Shown: in pieces, positions 23,204 to 35,335 of the stretch
How the letters are laid out: each line of letters opens with the position of its first letter
How positions within the stretch are numbered: position 1 is the first letter of the stretch
NCBI GenBank assembly: GCA_027186245.1
Contig: CP114482.1
Span: 26,617,209 to 26,681,208 of the forward strand
Direction: 5' to 3'
DNA from: Coriaria nepalensis
Lineage: Eukaryota; Streptophyta; Magnoliopsida; Cucurbitales; Coriariaceae
Length of the DNA stretch: 64,000 nucleotides
Made by a program: the position numbers and the translations under genes
The notes under the pieces: generated by a model
What the model was told of the DNA's origin: nothing
What the model saw: the letters and a program-made list of their open reading frames with translations, nothing else
Databases searched by the model: none

Positions 23204-25015
23204 TTGATTTCGAATGATTTACTGACTAAAAGTGACTCAATGACATGATTTTAAGGCTATACAAATGCCTAGTTGCCTTCAAAAGATCCATTGCAAATTA
23301 TGTAATAAAGCCGTGGTTCAGGTGCGAAAAAGGATTTCGTTTAAATTTCTTTGAAATGATTTAATTACTAGAAGACACTCGATGACATGATTTCAAGGCT
23401 AAACAATGGATAATTTGCTTGAATAGATCAATTGCAAGTTATGCACAAAAGTCTCGTTTAAGGAGAGAAAATGGAATTTGTTCGTAATGGTTTTAAATGA
23501 TTTGATGACTAGAAGAGACTCAATGACATGATTTTAAGGCGAAAAGGGTGCATAGTTGCCTTCAATTGTTGAATTGGAAGTTCTGAACGAAAGTCGTGTT
23601 TGAAGTGCGAAAAAATAGAATTCTTTCGAATTACTTTTAATTGATTTAATGACTAGAGAAGACTCAATGACATGATTTTAAGGCTAAACAAACGCATAAT
23701 TGCCTTCAATAGATCAATTGCATGTTTTCCACAAAAGTCGTGTTTGAAATGCGAAAATAGAATTCATTTGAATTGATTTCGAATGATTTACTGACTAAAA
23801 GTGACTCAATGACATGATTTTAAAGCTAAAAAGATGCATAGTTGCATTTAAAAGATCCATTGCAAATTATGCACGAAAGTATTGGTTCAAGTGCGAAAAA
23901 AGATTTCCTTCGAATTTCTTTGAAATGATTTAATTACTAAAAGAGACTCAATGACATGATTTCAAGGCTAAACAATGGATAATTTGCTTGAATACATCAA
24001 TTGCAAGTTATGCACAAAAGTCTCGATTGAAGAGCGAAAATAGAATTTGTTCGTAATGGTTTTAAATGATTTGATGACTAGAAGAGACTCAATGACATGA
24101 TTTTAAGGCGAAAAAGATGCATAGTTGCCTTTAATTGGTGAATTGCAAGTTCTGAACGAAAGTCGTGTTTGAAGTGCGAAAAAATAGAATTCTTTCGAAT
24201 TACTTTTAATTGATTTAATGACTAGAGAAGACTCAATGACATGATTAAAGGCAAAACAAACGCATAATTGCCTTCAATAGGTCAATTGCATGTTTTGCAC
24301 AAAAGTCGTGTTTGAAATGCGAAAATAGAATTCGTTTGAATTGATTACGAATGATTTACTGACTAAAAGTGACTCAATGACATGATTTTAAGGCTATACA
24401 AATGCCTAGTTGCCTTCAAAAGATCCATTGCAAATTATGCACGAAAGTATTGGTTTAAGTGCGAAAAAAGATTTCCTTCGAATTTCTTTGAAATGATTTA
24501 ATTACTAAAAGAGACTCAGTGACATGATTTCAAGGCTAAACAATGGATAATTTGCTTGAATACATCAATTGCAAGTTATGCACAAAAGTCTCGATTGAAG
24601 AGCGAAAATAGAATTTGTTCAAAATGCTTTCAAATGATTTGATGACTAGAAGAGACTCAATGACATGATTTTAAGGCTAAAAAGATGCATAGTTGCCTTC
24701 AATTATTGAATTGAAAGTTCTGAACGAAAGTCGTGTTTGAAGTGCGAAAAAATAGAATTCTTTCGAATTACTTTTAATTGATTTAATGACTAGAGAAGAC
24801 TCAATGACATGATTTTAAGGCTAAACAAACACATAATTGCCTTCAATAGATCAATTGCATGTTTTGCACAAAAGTCGTGTTTGAAATGCGAAAATAGAAT
24901 TCGTTTGAATTGATTTCGAATGATTTACTGACTAAAAGTGACTCAATGACATGATTTTAAAGCTAAAAAGATGCATAGTTGCATTTAAAAGATCCATTGC
25001 AAATTATGCACGAAA
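23204..25015 (+). repeat. Third copy of the 1.8-kb block (offset 4,550 bp)
   Basis: HORs with anchors 23380, 23949 and 24517 repeat 18,654-20,467 and 15,241-17,054. The marker TGTAATAAAGCCG is at 23,301, with AAAAAGGATTTCG just after it. Private changes are AGGAGAGAAAATGG (23,461), AAAAGGGTGCAT (23,544) and a one-base deletion in CATGATTAAAGGC (24,241), which shifts the later offset by one. Identity ends near 25,016, where GAAAGTCTTGTTTC faces GAAAGTATTGGTTC. Confidence 0.85.
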
Positions 25016-25139
25016 GTCTTGTTTCAAGTGCGAAAAAAGATTTCCTTCGAATTTCTTTGAAATGATTTAATTACTAAAAGAGACTCAATGACATGATTTC
25101 AAGGCTAAACAATGGATAATTTGCTTGAATAGATCAATT

Positions 25140-26791
25140 GCAAGTTATGCACAAAAGCCTCGTTTAAGGAGCGAAAATGGAATTTGTTCGTAATGGTTTT
25201 AAATGATTTGATGACTAGAAGAGACTCAATGACATGATTTTAAGGCGAAAATGATGCATAGTTGCCTTCAATTGTTGAATTGGAAGTTCTGAACGAATGT
25301 CGTGTTTGAAGTGCAAAAAATTGAATTCTTTCGAATTACTTTTAATTGATTTAATGACTAGAGAAGACTCAATGACAAGATTTTAAGGCTAAATAAACGC
25401 ATAACTGCCTTCAATAGATCAATTGCATGTTTTGCACAAAAGTCGTGTTTGAAATGCGAAAATAGAATTCGTTTGAATTGATTTCGAATGATTTACTGAC
25501 TCAAAGTGACTCAATGACATGATTTTAAAGCTAAAAAGATGCATAGTTGCATTTAAAAGATCCATTGCAAATTATGCACGAAAGTATTGGTTCAAGTGCG
25601 AAAAAAGATTTCGTTCGAATTTCTTTGAAATGATTTAATTACTAAAAGAGGCTCAATGACATGATTTCAAGGCTAAACAATGGATAATTTGCTTGAATAG
25701 ATAAATTGCAAGTTATGCACAAAAGTCTCGTTTAAAGAGCAAAAATAGAATTTGTTCGTAATGGTTTTAAATGATTTGATGACTAGAAGAGACTCAATGA
25801 CATGATTTTAAGGCGAAAAAGATGCATTGTTGCCTTTAATTGGTGAATTGCAAGTTCTGAACGAAAGTCGTGTTTGAAGTGCGAAAAAACAGAATTCTTT
25901 CGAATTACTTGTAATTGATTTAATGACTAGAGAAGACTCAATGACATGATTTTAAGGCTAAACAAACGCATAATTGCCTTCAATAGATCAATTGCATGTT
26001 TTGCACAAAGGTCGTGTTTGAAATGCGAAAATAGAATTCGTTTGAATTGATTTCGAATGATTTACTGACTAAAAGTTACTCAATGACATGATTTTAAAGC
26101 TAAAAAGATGCATAGTTGCATTTAAAAGCTCCATTGCAAATTATGCACGAAAGTATTGGTTCAAGTGCGAAAAAGGATTTCGTTCGAATTTCTTTGAAAT
26201 GATTTAATTACTAAAAGAGACTCAATGACATGATTTCAAGGCTAAACAATGGATAATTTGCTTGAATAGATCAATTGCAAGTTATGCACAATAGTCTCGT
26301 TTAAAGAGCGAAAATAGAATTTGTTCGTAATGGTTTTAAATGATTTGATGACTAGAAGAGACTCAATGACATGATTTTAAGGCGAAAAAGATGCATAGTT
26401 GCCTTTAATTGGTGAATTGCAAGTTCTGAACGAAACTCGTGTTTGAAGTGCAAAAAAATAGAATTCTTTCGAATTACTTTTAATTGATTTAATGACTAGA
26501 GAAGACTCAATGACATGATTTTAAGGCTAAACAAACGCATAATTGCCTTCAATAGATCAATTGCTTGTTTTGCACTAAAGTCATGTTTCAAATGCGAAAA
26601 TAGAATTCGTTTGAATTGATTTCGAATGATTTACTGACTAAAAGTGACTCAATGACATGATTTTAAGGCTATACATATGCCTATTTGCCTTCAAAAGATC
26701 CATTACAAATTATGGACAAAGGCCGTGGTTCAGGTGTGAAAAAAGATTTCGTTTAAATTTCTTTGAAATGTTTAAATTACTAGAAAACACT
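25140..26791 (+). repeat. Super-HOR unit 1 (three HORs, one missing)
   Basis: Left member of the 2,275-bp super-repeat series. It shares GCACAAAAGCCTCG (25,149 and 26,855), GCGAAAATGATGC (25,245 and 26,951), GCATTGTTGCC (25,823 and 28,098) and GAACGAAACTCG with the complete units. It goes directly from the AATGATG-type HOR to the GCATTGTTG-type HOR, lacking the intervening HOR whose equivalent starts near anchor 27360. The marker spacing is therefore 1,706 bp instead of 2,275 bp. Either this unit lost one HOR or the following ones gained it. Confidence 0.83.
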
Positions 26792-29066
26792 CGATGACAT
26801 GATTTCAAGGCTAAACAATGGATAATTTGCTTGAATAGATCAATTGCAAGTTATGCACAAAAGCCTCGTTTAAGGAGCGAAAATGGAATTTGTTCGTAAT
26901 GGTTTTAAATGATTTGATGACTAGAAGAGACTCAATGACATGATTTTAAGGCGAAAATGATGCATAGTTGCCTTCAATTGTTGAATTGGAAGTTCTGAAC
27001 GAATGTCGTGTTTGAAGTGCAAAAAATTGAATTCTTTCGAATTACTTTTAATTGATTTAATGACTAGAGAAGACTCAATGACAAGATTTTAAGGCTAAAT
27101 AAACGCATAACTGCCTTCAATAGATCAATTGCATGTTTTGCACAAAAGTCGTGTTTGAAATGCGAAAATAGAATTCGTTTGAATTGATTTCGAATGATTT
27201 ACTGACTAAAAGTGACTCAATGACATGATTTTAAAGCTAAAAAGATGCATAGTTGCATTTAAAAGATCCATTGCAAATTATGCACGAAAGTATTGGTTCA
27301 AGTGCGAAAAAAGATTTCGTTCGAATTTCTTTGAAATGATTTAATTACTAAAAGAGGCTCAATGACATGATTTCAAGGCTAAACAATGGATAATTTGCTT
27401 GAATAGATAAATTGCAAGTTATGCACAAAAGTCTCGTTTAAAGAGCAAAAATAGAATTTGTTCGTAATGGTTTTAAATGATTTGATGACTAGAAGAGACT
27501 CAATGACATGATTTTAAGGCGAAAAAGATGCATAGTTGCCTTTAATTGGTGAATTGCAAGTTCTGAACGAAAGTCGTGTTTGAAGTGCGAAAAAACAGAA
27601 TTCTTTCGAATTACTTGTAATTGATTTAATGACTAGAGAAGACTCAATGACATGATTTTAAGGCTAAACAAACGCATAATTGCCTTCACTAGATCAATTG
27701 CATGTTTTGCACAAAAGTCGTGTTTGAAATGCGAAAATAGAATTCGTTTGAATTGATTTCGAATGATTTACTGACTAAAAGTGACTCAATGACATGATTT
27801 TAAAGCTAAAAAGATGCATAGTTGCATTTAAAAGATCCATTGCAAATTATGCACGAAAGTATTGGTTCAAGTGCGAAAAAAGATTTCGTTCGAATTTCTT
27901 TGAAATGATTTAATTACTAAAAGAGGCTCAATGACATGATTTCAAGGCTAAACAATGGATAATTTGCTTGAATAGATAAATTGCAAGTTATGCACAAAAG
28001 TCTCGTTTAAAGAGCAAAAATAGAATTTGTTCGTAATGGTTTTAAATGATTTGATGACTAGAAGAGACTCAATGACATGATTTTAAGGCGAAAAAGATGC
28101 ATTGTTGCCTTTAATTGGTGAATTGCAAGTTCTGAACGAAAGTCGTGTTTGAAGTGCGAAAAAACAGAATTCTTTCGAATTACTTGTAATTGATTTAATG
28201 ACTAGAGAAGACTCAATGACATGATTTTAAGGCTAAACAAACGCATAATTGCCTTCAATAGATCAATTGCATGTTTTGCACAAAGGTCGTGTTTGAAATG
28301 CGAAAATAGAATTCGTTTGAATTGATTTCGAATGATTTACTGACTAAAAGTTACTCAATGACATGATTTTAAAGCTAAAAAGATGCATAGTTGCATTTAA
28401 AAGCTCCATTGCAAATTATGCACGAAAGTATTGGTTCAAGTGCGAAAAAGGATTTCGTTCGAATTTCTTTGAAATGATTTAATTACTAAAAGAGACTCAA
28501 TGACATGATTTCAAGGCTAAACAATGGATAATTTGCTTGAATAGATCAATTGCAAGTTATGCACAATAGTCTCGTTTAAAGAGCGAAAATAGAATTTGTT
28601 CGTAATGGTTTTAAATGATTTGATGACTAGAAGAGACTCAATGACATGATTTTAAGGCGAAAAAGATGCATAGTTGCCTTTAATTGGTGAATTGCAAGTT
28701 CTGAACGAAACTCGTGTTTGAAGTGCAAAAAAATAGAATTCTTTCGAATTACTTTTAATTGATTTAATGACTAGAGAAGACTCAATGACATGATTTTAAG
28801 GCTAAACAAACGCATAATTGCCTTCAATAGATCAATTGCTTGTTTTGCACTAAAGTCATGTTTCAAATGCGAAAATAGAATTCGTTTGAATTGATTTCGA
28901 ATGATTTACTGACTAAAAGTGACTCAATGACATGATTTTAAGGCTATACATATGCCTATTTGCCTTCAAAAGATCCATTACAAATTATGGACAAAGGCCG
29001 TGGTTCAGGTGTGAAAAAAGATTTCGTTTAAATTTCTTTGAAATGTTTAAATTACTAGAAAACACT
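26792..29066 (+). repeat. Super-HOR unit 2 (four HORs, 2,275 bp)
   Basis: Complete 2,275-bp unit made of HORs with anchors 26792, 27360, 27929 and 28498. The first begins with TAGAAAACACTCG in A and contains GCGAAAATGATGC and the C variant GACAAGATTTTAAGG with AAATAAACGCATAACTG. The second and third share AAAGAGGCTC and AAAGAGCAAAAATAG. The third has GCATTGTTGCC, AAAGGTCGTG and AGTTACTC. The fourth has GAACGAAACTCG, ATTGCTTGTTTTGCAC and TACATATGCCTATTTGCC. The next 2,275 bp repeat it almost exactly. Confidence 0.9.
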
Positions 29067-31341
29067 CGATGACATGATTTCAAGGCTAAACAATGGATAA
29101 TTTGCTTGAATAGATCAATTGCAAGTTATGCACAAAAGCCTCGTTTAAGGAGCGAAAATGGAATTTGTTCGTAATGGTTTTAAATGATTTGATGACTAGA
29201 AGAGACTCAATGACATGATTTTAAGGCGAAAATGATGCATAGTTGCCTTCAATTGTTGAATTGGAAGTTCTGAACGAATGTCGTGTTTGAAGTGCAAAAA
29301 ATTGAATTCTTTCGAATTACTTTTAATTGATTTAATGACTAGAGAAGACTCAATGACAAGATTTTAAGGCTAAATAAACGCATAACTGCCTTCAATAGAT
29401 CAATTGCATGTTTTGCACAAAAGTCGTGTTTGAAATGCGAAAATAGAATTCATTTGAATTGATTTCGAATGATTTACTGACTAAAAGTGACTCAATGACA
29501 TGATTTTAAAGCTAAAAAGATGCATAGTTGCATTTAAAAGATCCATTGCAAATTATGCACGAAAGTATTGGTTCAAGTGCGAAAAAAGATTTCGTTCGAA
29601 TTTCTTTGAAATGATTTAATTACTAAAAGAGGCTCAATGACATGATTTCAAGGCTAAACAATGGATAATTTGCTTGAATAGATAAATTGCAAGTTATGCA
29701 CAAAAGTCTCGTTTAAAGAGCAAAAATAGAATTTGTTCGTAATGGTTTTAAATGATTTGATGACTAGAAGAGACTCAATGACATGATTTTAAGGCGAAAA
29801 AGATGCATAGTTGCCTTTAATTGGTGAATTGCAAGTTCTGAACGAAAGTCGTGTTTGAAGTGCGAAAAAACAGAATTCTTTCGAATTACTTGTAATTGAT
29901 TTAATGACTAGAGAAGACTCAATGACATGATTTTAAGGCTAAACAAACGCATAATTGCCTTCACTAGATCAATTGCATGTTTTGCACAAAAGTCGTGTTT
30001 GAAATGCGAAAATAGAATTCGTTTGAATTGATTTCGAATGATTTACTGACTAAAAGTGACTCAATGACATGATTTTAAAGCTAAAAAGATGCATAGTTGC
30101 ATTTAAAAGATCCATTGCAAATTATGCACGAAAGTATTGGTTCAAGTGCGAAAAAAGATTTCGTTCGAATTTCTTTGAAATGATTTAATTACTAAAAGAG
30201 GCTCAATGACATGATTTCAAGGCTAAACAATGGATAATTTGCTTGAATAGATAAATTGCAAGTTATGCACAAAAGTCTCGTTTAAAGAGCAAAAATAGAA
30301 TTTGTTCGTAATGGTTTTAAATGATTTGATGACTAGAAGAGACTCAATGACATGATTTTAAGGCGAAAAAGATGCATTGTTGCCTTTAATTGGTGAATTG
30401 CAAGTTCTGAACGAAAGTCGTGTTTGAAGTGCGAAAAAACAGAATTCTTTCGAATTACTTGTAATTGATTTAATGACTAGAGAAGACTCAATGACATGAT
30501 TTTAAGGCTAAACAAACGCATAATTGCCTTCAATAGATCAATTGCATGTTTTGCACAAAGGTCGTGTTTGAAATGCGAAAATAGAATTCGTTTGAATTGA
30601 TTTCGAATGATTTACTGACTAAAAGTTACTCAATGACATGATTTTAAAGCTAAAAAGATGCATAGTTGCATTTAAAAGCTCCATTGCAAATTATGCACGA
30701 AAGTATTGGTTCAAGTGCGAAAAAGGATTTCGTTCGAATTTCTTTGAAATGATTTAATTACTAAAAGAGACTCAATGACATGATTTCAAGGCTAAACAAT
30801 GGATAATTTGCTTGAATAGATCAATTGCAAGTTATGCACAATAGTCTCGTTTAAAGAGCGAAAATAGAATTTGTTCGTAATGGTTTTAAATGATTTGATG
30901 ACTAGAAGAGACTCAATGACATGATTTTAAGGCGAAAAAGATGCATAGTTGCCTTTAATTGGTGAATTGCAAGTTCTGAACGAAACTCGTGTTTGAAGTG
31001 CAAAAAAATAGAATTCTTTCGAATTACTTTTAATTGATTTAATGACTAGAGAAGACTCAATGACATGATTTTAAGGCTAAACAAACGCATAATTGCCTTC
31101 AATAGATCAATTGCTTGTTTTGCACTAAAGTCATGTTTCAAATGCGAAAATAGAATTCGTTTGAATTGATTTCGAATGATTTACTGACTAAAAGTGACTC
31201 AATGACATGATTTTAAGGCTATACATATGCCTATTTGCCTTCAAAAGATCCATTACAAATTATGGACAAAGGCCGTGGTTCAGGTGTGAAAAAAGATTTC
31301 GTTTAAATTTCTTTGAAATGTTTAAATTACTAGAAAACACT
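29067..31341 (+). repeat. Super-HOR unit 3 (four HORs, 2,275 bp)
   Basis: Complete copy of unit 2, with anchors 29067, 29635, 30204 and 30773, each exactly 2,275 bp after its partner. By eye only isolated changes separate them, for example GAATTCATTTG (29,448) against GAATTCGTTTG. Such high identity over 2.3 kb, compared with clearly different neighbouring HORs, marks a recent multi-HOR amplification. Confidence 0.9.
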
Positions 31342-31630
31342 CGATGACATGATTTCAAGGCTAAACAATGGATAATTTGCTTGAATAGATCAATTGCAAG
31401 TTATGCACAAAAGCCTCGTTTAAGGAGCGAAGATGGAATTTGTTCGTAATGGTTTTAAATGATTTGATGACTAGAAGAGACTCAATGACATGATTTTAAG
31501 GCGAAAATGATGCATAGTTGCCTTCAATTGTTGAATTGGAAGTTCTGAACGAATGTCGTGTTTGAAGTGCAAAAAATTGAATTCTTTCGAATTACTTTTA
31601 ATTGATTTAATGACTAGAGAAGACTCAATG
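31342..31630 (+). repeat. Super-HOR unit 4 (partial)
   Basis: The start of a fourth unit: ACACTCGATGACATG at anchor 31342, GCCTCGTTTAAGG, GCGAAAATGATGC at 31,501 and GTGCAAAAAATTGAATTC. It has one private change, GCGAAGATGG, at 31,428. After about 31,630 the C monomer reads GACATGATTTTAAGG with AAACAAACGCATAATTG instead of the unit-specific GACAAGATT form, so the copied block ends there. Confidence 0.82.
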
Positions 31631-33059
31631 ACATGATTTTAAGGCTAAACAAACGCATAATTGCCTTCAATAGATCAATTGCATGTTTTGCACAAAAGTC
31701 GTGTTTGAAATGCGAAAATAGAATTCGTTTGAATTGATTTCGAATGATTTACTGACTAAAAGTGACTCAATGACATGATTTTAAAGCTAAAAAGATGCAT
31801 AGTTGCATTTAAAAGATCCATTGCAAATTATGCACGAAAGTATTGGTTCAAGTGCGAAAAAAGATTTCGTTCGAATTTCTTTGAAATGATTTAATTACTA
31901 AAAGAGACTCAATGACATGATTTCAAGGCTAAACAATGGATAATTTGCTTGAATAGATAAATTGCAAGTTATGCGCAAAAGTCTCGTTTAAAGAGCAAAA
32001 ATAGAATTTGTTCATAATGGTTTTAAATGATTTGATGACTAGAAGAGACTCAATGACATGATTTTAAGGCGAAAAAGATGCATAGTTGCCTTTAATTGGT
32101 GAATTGCAATTTCTGAACGAAAGTCGTGTTTGAAGTGCGAAAAAACAGAATTCTTTCGAATTACTTGTAATTGATTTAATCACTAGAGAAGACTCAATGA
32201 CATGATTTTAAGGCTAAAAAAACGCATAATTGCCTTCAATAAATCAATTGCATGTTTTGCACAAAAGTCGTGTTTGAAATGCGAAAATAGAATTCGTTTG
32301 AATTGATTTCGAATGATTTACTGACTAAAAGTGACTCAATGACATGATTTTAAGGCGAAAAAGATGCATAGTTGCATTTAAAAGATCCATTGCAAATTAT
32401 GCACGAAACTATTGGTTCAAGTGCGAAAAAAGATTTCGTTTAAATTTCTTTGAAATGATTTAATTACTAGAAGAGACTCGATGACATGATTTCAAGGCTA
32501 AACAATGGATAATTTGCTTGAATACATCAATTGCAAGTTATGCACAAAAGTCTCGATTGAAGAGCGAAAATAGAATTTGTTCAAAATGCTTTCAAATGAT
32601 TTGATGACTAGAAGAGACTCAATGACATGATTTTAAGGCGAAAAAGATGCATAGTTGCCTTCAATTATTGAATTGAAAGTTCTGAACGAAAGTCGTGTTT
32701 GAAGTGCGAAAAAATAGAATTCTTTCGAATTACTTTTAATTGATTTAATGACTAGAGAAGAGTCAATGACATGATTTTAAGGCTAAACAAACGCATAATT
32801 GCCTTCAATAGATCAATTGCTTGTTTTGCACTAAAGTCGTGTTTGAAATGCGAAAATAGAATTCGTTTGAATTGATTCTGAATGATTTACTGACTAAAAG
32901 TGACTCAATGACATGATTTTAAGGCTATACATATGCCTATTTGCCTTCAAAAGATCCATTACAAATTATGGACAAAGGCCGTGGTTCAGGTGTGAAAAAA
33001 GATTTCGTTTAAATTTCCTTGAAATGATTAAATTACTAGAAGAGACTCGATGACATGAT

Positions 33060-33530
33060 TTCAAGGCTAAACAATGGATAATTTGCTTGAATACATCAAT
33101 TGCAAGTTATGCACAAAAGTCTCGATTGAAGAGCGAATATAGAATTTGTTCAAAATGCTTTCAAATGATTTGATGACTAGAAGAGACTCAATGACATGAT
33201 TTTAAGGCGAAAAAGATGCATAGTTGCCTTCAATTATTGAATTGAAAGTTCAGAACGAAAGTCGTGTTTGAAGTGCGAAAAAATAGAATTCTTTCGAATT
33301 ACTTTTAATTGATTTAATGACTAGAGAAGACTCAATGACATGATTTTAAGGCTAAACAAACGCATAATTGCCTTCAATAGATCATTTACATGTTTTGCAC
33401 AAAAGTCGTGTTTGAAATGCAAAAATAGTATTCGTTTGAATTGATTTCGAATGATTTACTGACTAAAAGTGACTCAATGACATGATTTTAAGGCTATACA
33501 AATGCCTAGTTGCCTTCAAAAGATCCATTG
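33060..33530 (+). repeat. HOR block, copy 1 (offset 2,276 bp)
   Basis: It shares AAAGTTCAGAACG in B, ATCATTTACATG in C (33,381) and GCAAAAATAGTATTCG in D with the block 2,276 bp (four HORs) downstream. The TAGTATTCG change destroys the EcoRI site of D in both copies. Confidence 0.72.
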
Positions 33531-34185
33531 CAAATTATGCACGAAAGCCGTGGTTCAAGTGCGAAAAAAGATTTCGTTTAAATTTCTTTGAAATGATTTA
33601 ATTACTAAAAGAGACTCAATTATATGATTTCAAGGCTAAACAATGGATAATTTGCTTGAATACATCAATTGCAAGTTATGCACAAAAGTCTCGATTGAAG
33701 AGCGAAAATAGAATTTGTTCAAAATGCTTTCAAATGATTTGATGACTAGAAGAAACTCAATGACATGATTTTAAGGCTAAAAAGATGCATAGTTGCCTTC
33801 AATTATTCAATTGAAAATTCTGAACGAAAGTCGTGTTTGAAGTGCGAAAATATAGAATTCTTTCGAATTACTTTTAATTGACTGAATGACTAGAGAAGAC
33901 TCAATGACATGATTTTAAGGCTAAACAAACGCATAATTGCCTTCAATAGATCCATTGCATGTTTTGCACAAAAGTCGGGTTTGAAATGCGAAAATAGAAT
34001 TCGTTTGAATTGATTACGAATGATTTACTGACTAAAAGTGACTCAATGACATGATTTTAAGGCTATACAAATGCCTAGTTGCCTTCAAAAGATCCATTGC
34101 AAATTATGCACAAAAGCCGTGGTTCAGGTGCGAAAAAAGATTTCGTTTAAATTTCTTTGAAATGATTTAATTACTAGAAGAGACT

Positions 34186-34680
34186 CGATGACATGATTTC
34201 AAGGCTAAACAATGGATAATTCCCTTGAATAGATCAATTGCAAGTTATCCACAAAAATCTCGTTTAAAGAGCGAAAATAGAATTTGTTCAAAATGCTTTC
34301 AAATGATTTGATGACTAGAAGAGACTCAATGACATGATTTTAAGGCTAAAAAGATGCATAGTTGCCTTCAATTATTGAATTGAAAGTTCTGAACGAAAGT
34401 CGTGTTTGAAGTGCGAAAAAATAAAATTCTTTCGAATTACTTTTAATTGATTTAATGATTAGAGAAGACTCAATGACATGATTTTAAGGCTCAACAAACG
34501 CATAATTGCCTTCAATAGATCAATGGCATGTTTTGCACAAAAGTCGTGTTTGAAATGCGAAAATAGAATTCGTTTGAATTGATTTCGAATGATTTACTGA
34601 CTAAAAGTGATTCAATGACATGATTCTAAGGCTATACAAATGCCTAGTTGCCTTCAAAAGATCCATTGCAAATTATGCAC
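34186..34680 (+). repeat. HOR block, copy 1 (offset 1,707 bp)
   Basis: One HOR marked by ATAATTCCCTTG (TCCCTT at 34,221), TTATCCACAAAAATC, AAAATAAAATTC in C, GATTAGAGAAGAC, GGCTCAACAAAC, ATCAATGGCATG, and GATTCAATG with ATTCTAAGG in D. The same set recurs 1,707 bp (three HORs) downstream. The A variant alone is present a third time at 36,497. Confidence 0.75.
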
Positions 34681-35335
34681 AAAAGCCGTGGTTCAGGTGC
34701 GAAAAAAGATTTCGTTTAAATTTCTTTGAAATGATTTAATTACTAGAAGAGACTCGATGACATGATTTCAATGCTAAACAATGGATAATTTGCTTGAATA
34801 GATCAATTGCAAGTTATGCACAAAAGTCTCGATTGAAGAGCGAAAATAGAATTTGTTCAAAATGCTTTCAAATGATTTGATGACTAGAAGAGACTCAATG
34901 ACATGATTTTAAGGCTAAAAAGATGCATAGTTGCCTTCAATTATTGAATTGAAAGTTCTGAACGAAAGTCGTGTTTGAAGTGCGAAAAAATAAAATTCTT
35001 TCGAATTACTTTTAATTGATTTAATGACTAGAGAAGACTCAATGACATGATTTTGAGGCTAAACAAACGCATAATTGCCTTCAATAGATCAATTGCGTGT
35101 TTTGCACAAAAGTCGGGTTTGAAATGCGAAAATAGAATTCGTTTGAATTGATTTCGAATGATTTACTGACTAAAAGTGATTCAATGACATGATTTTAAGG
35201 CTATACAAATGCCTAGTTGCCTTCAAAAGATCCATTGCAAATTATGCACAAAAGCCGTGGTTCAGGTGCGAAAAAAGATTTCGTTTAAATTTCTTTGAAA
35301 TGATTTAATTACTAGAAGAGACTCGATGACATGAT

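Larger units (their letters stand above)
9603..32400 (+). repeat. Array zone 2: B-patched D monomers
   Basis: HOR anchors run from 9728 to about 31,910. Many D monomers have the B-like middle (CTAAAAAGATGCATAGTTGC then ATTTAAAAG), for example near 9,603, 10,171, 12,447, 13,015, 15,860, 16,997, 19,273, 21,546, 24,957, 27,234, 30,077, 31,783 and 32,351. They are interspersed with normal D monomers. B monomers mostly carry TTCGTAATGGTTTTAAATG, GGCGAAAAAGATGC or GGCGAAAAGGATGC, and TTAATTGGTGAATTGC or CAATTGTTGAATTGGAAG. A monomers mostly end CTCGTTTAAAGAGCG. This variant set largely disappears to the right of 32.4 kb. I see no unique sequence in the zone. Confidence 0.82.

Noticed and set aside
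24241..24255. Zone break at CATGATTAAAGGC
   Set aside because: It is only a one-base length change in the T/A run, and the register continues. The same applies to AAGGTAAACG at 10,881 and GATGCATTTGCC at 48,861 (two bases lost).
26665..26700. NdeI-containing D variant TACATATGCC as a separate satellite
   Set aside because: It is an ordinary D monomer with a few substitutions, recurring with the super-HOR (28,948, 31,223) and once more at 32,928.
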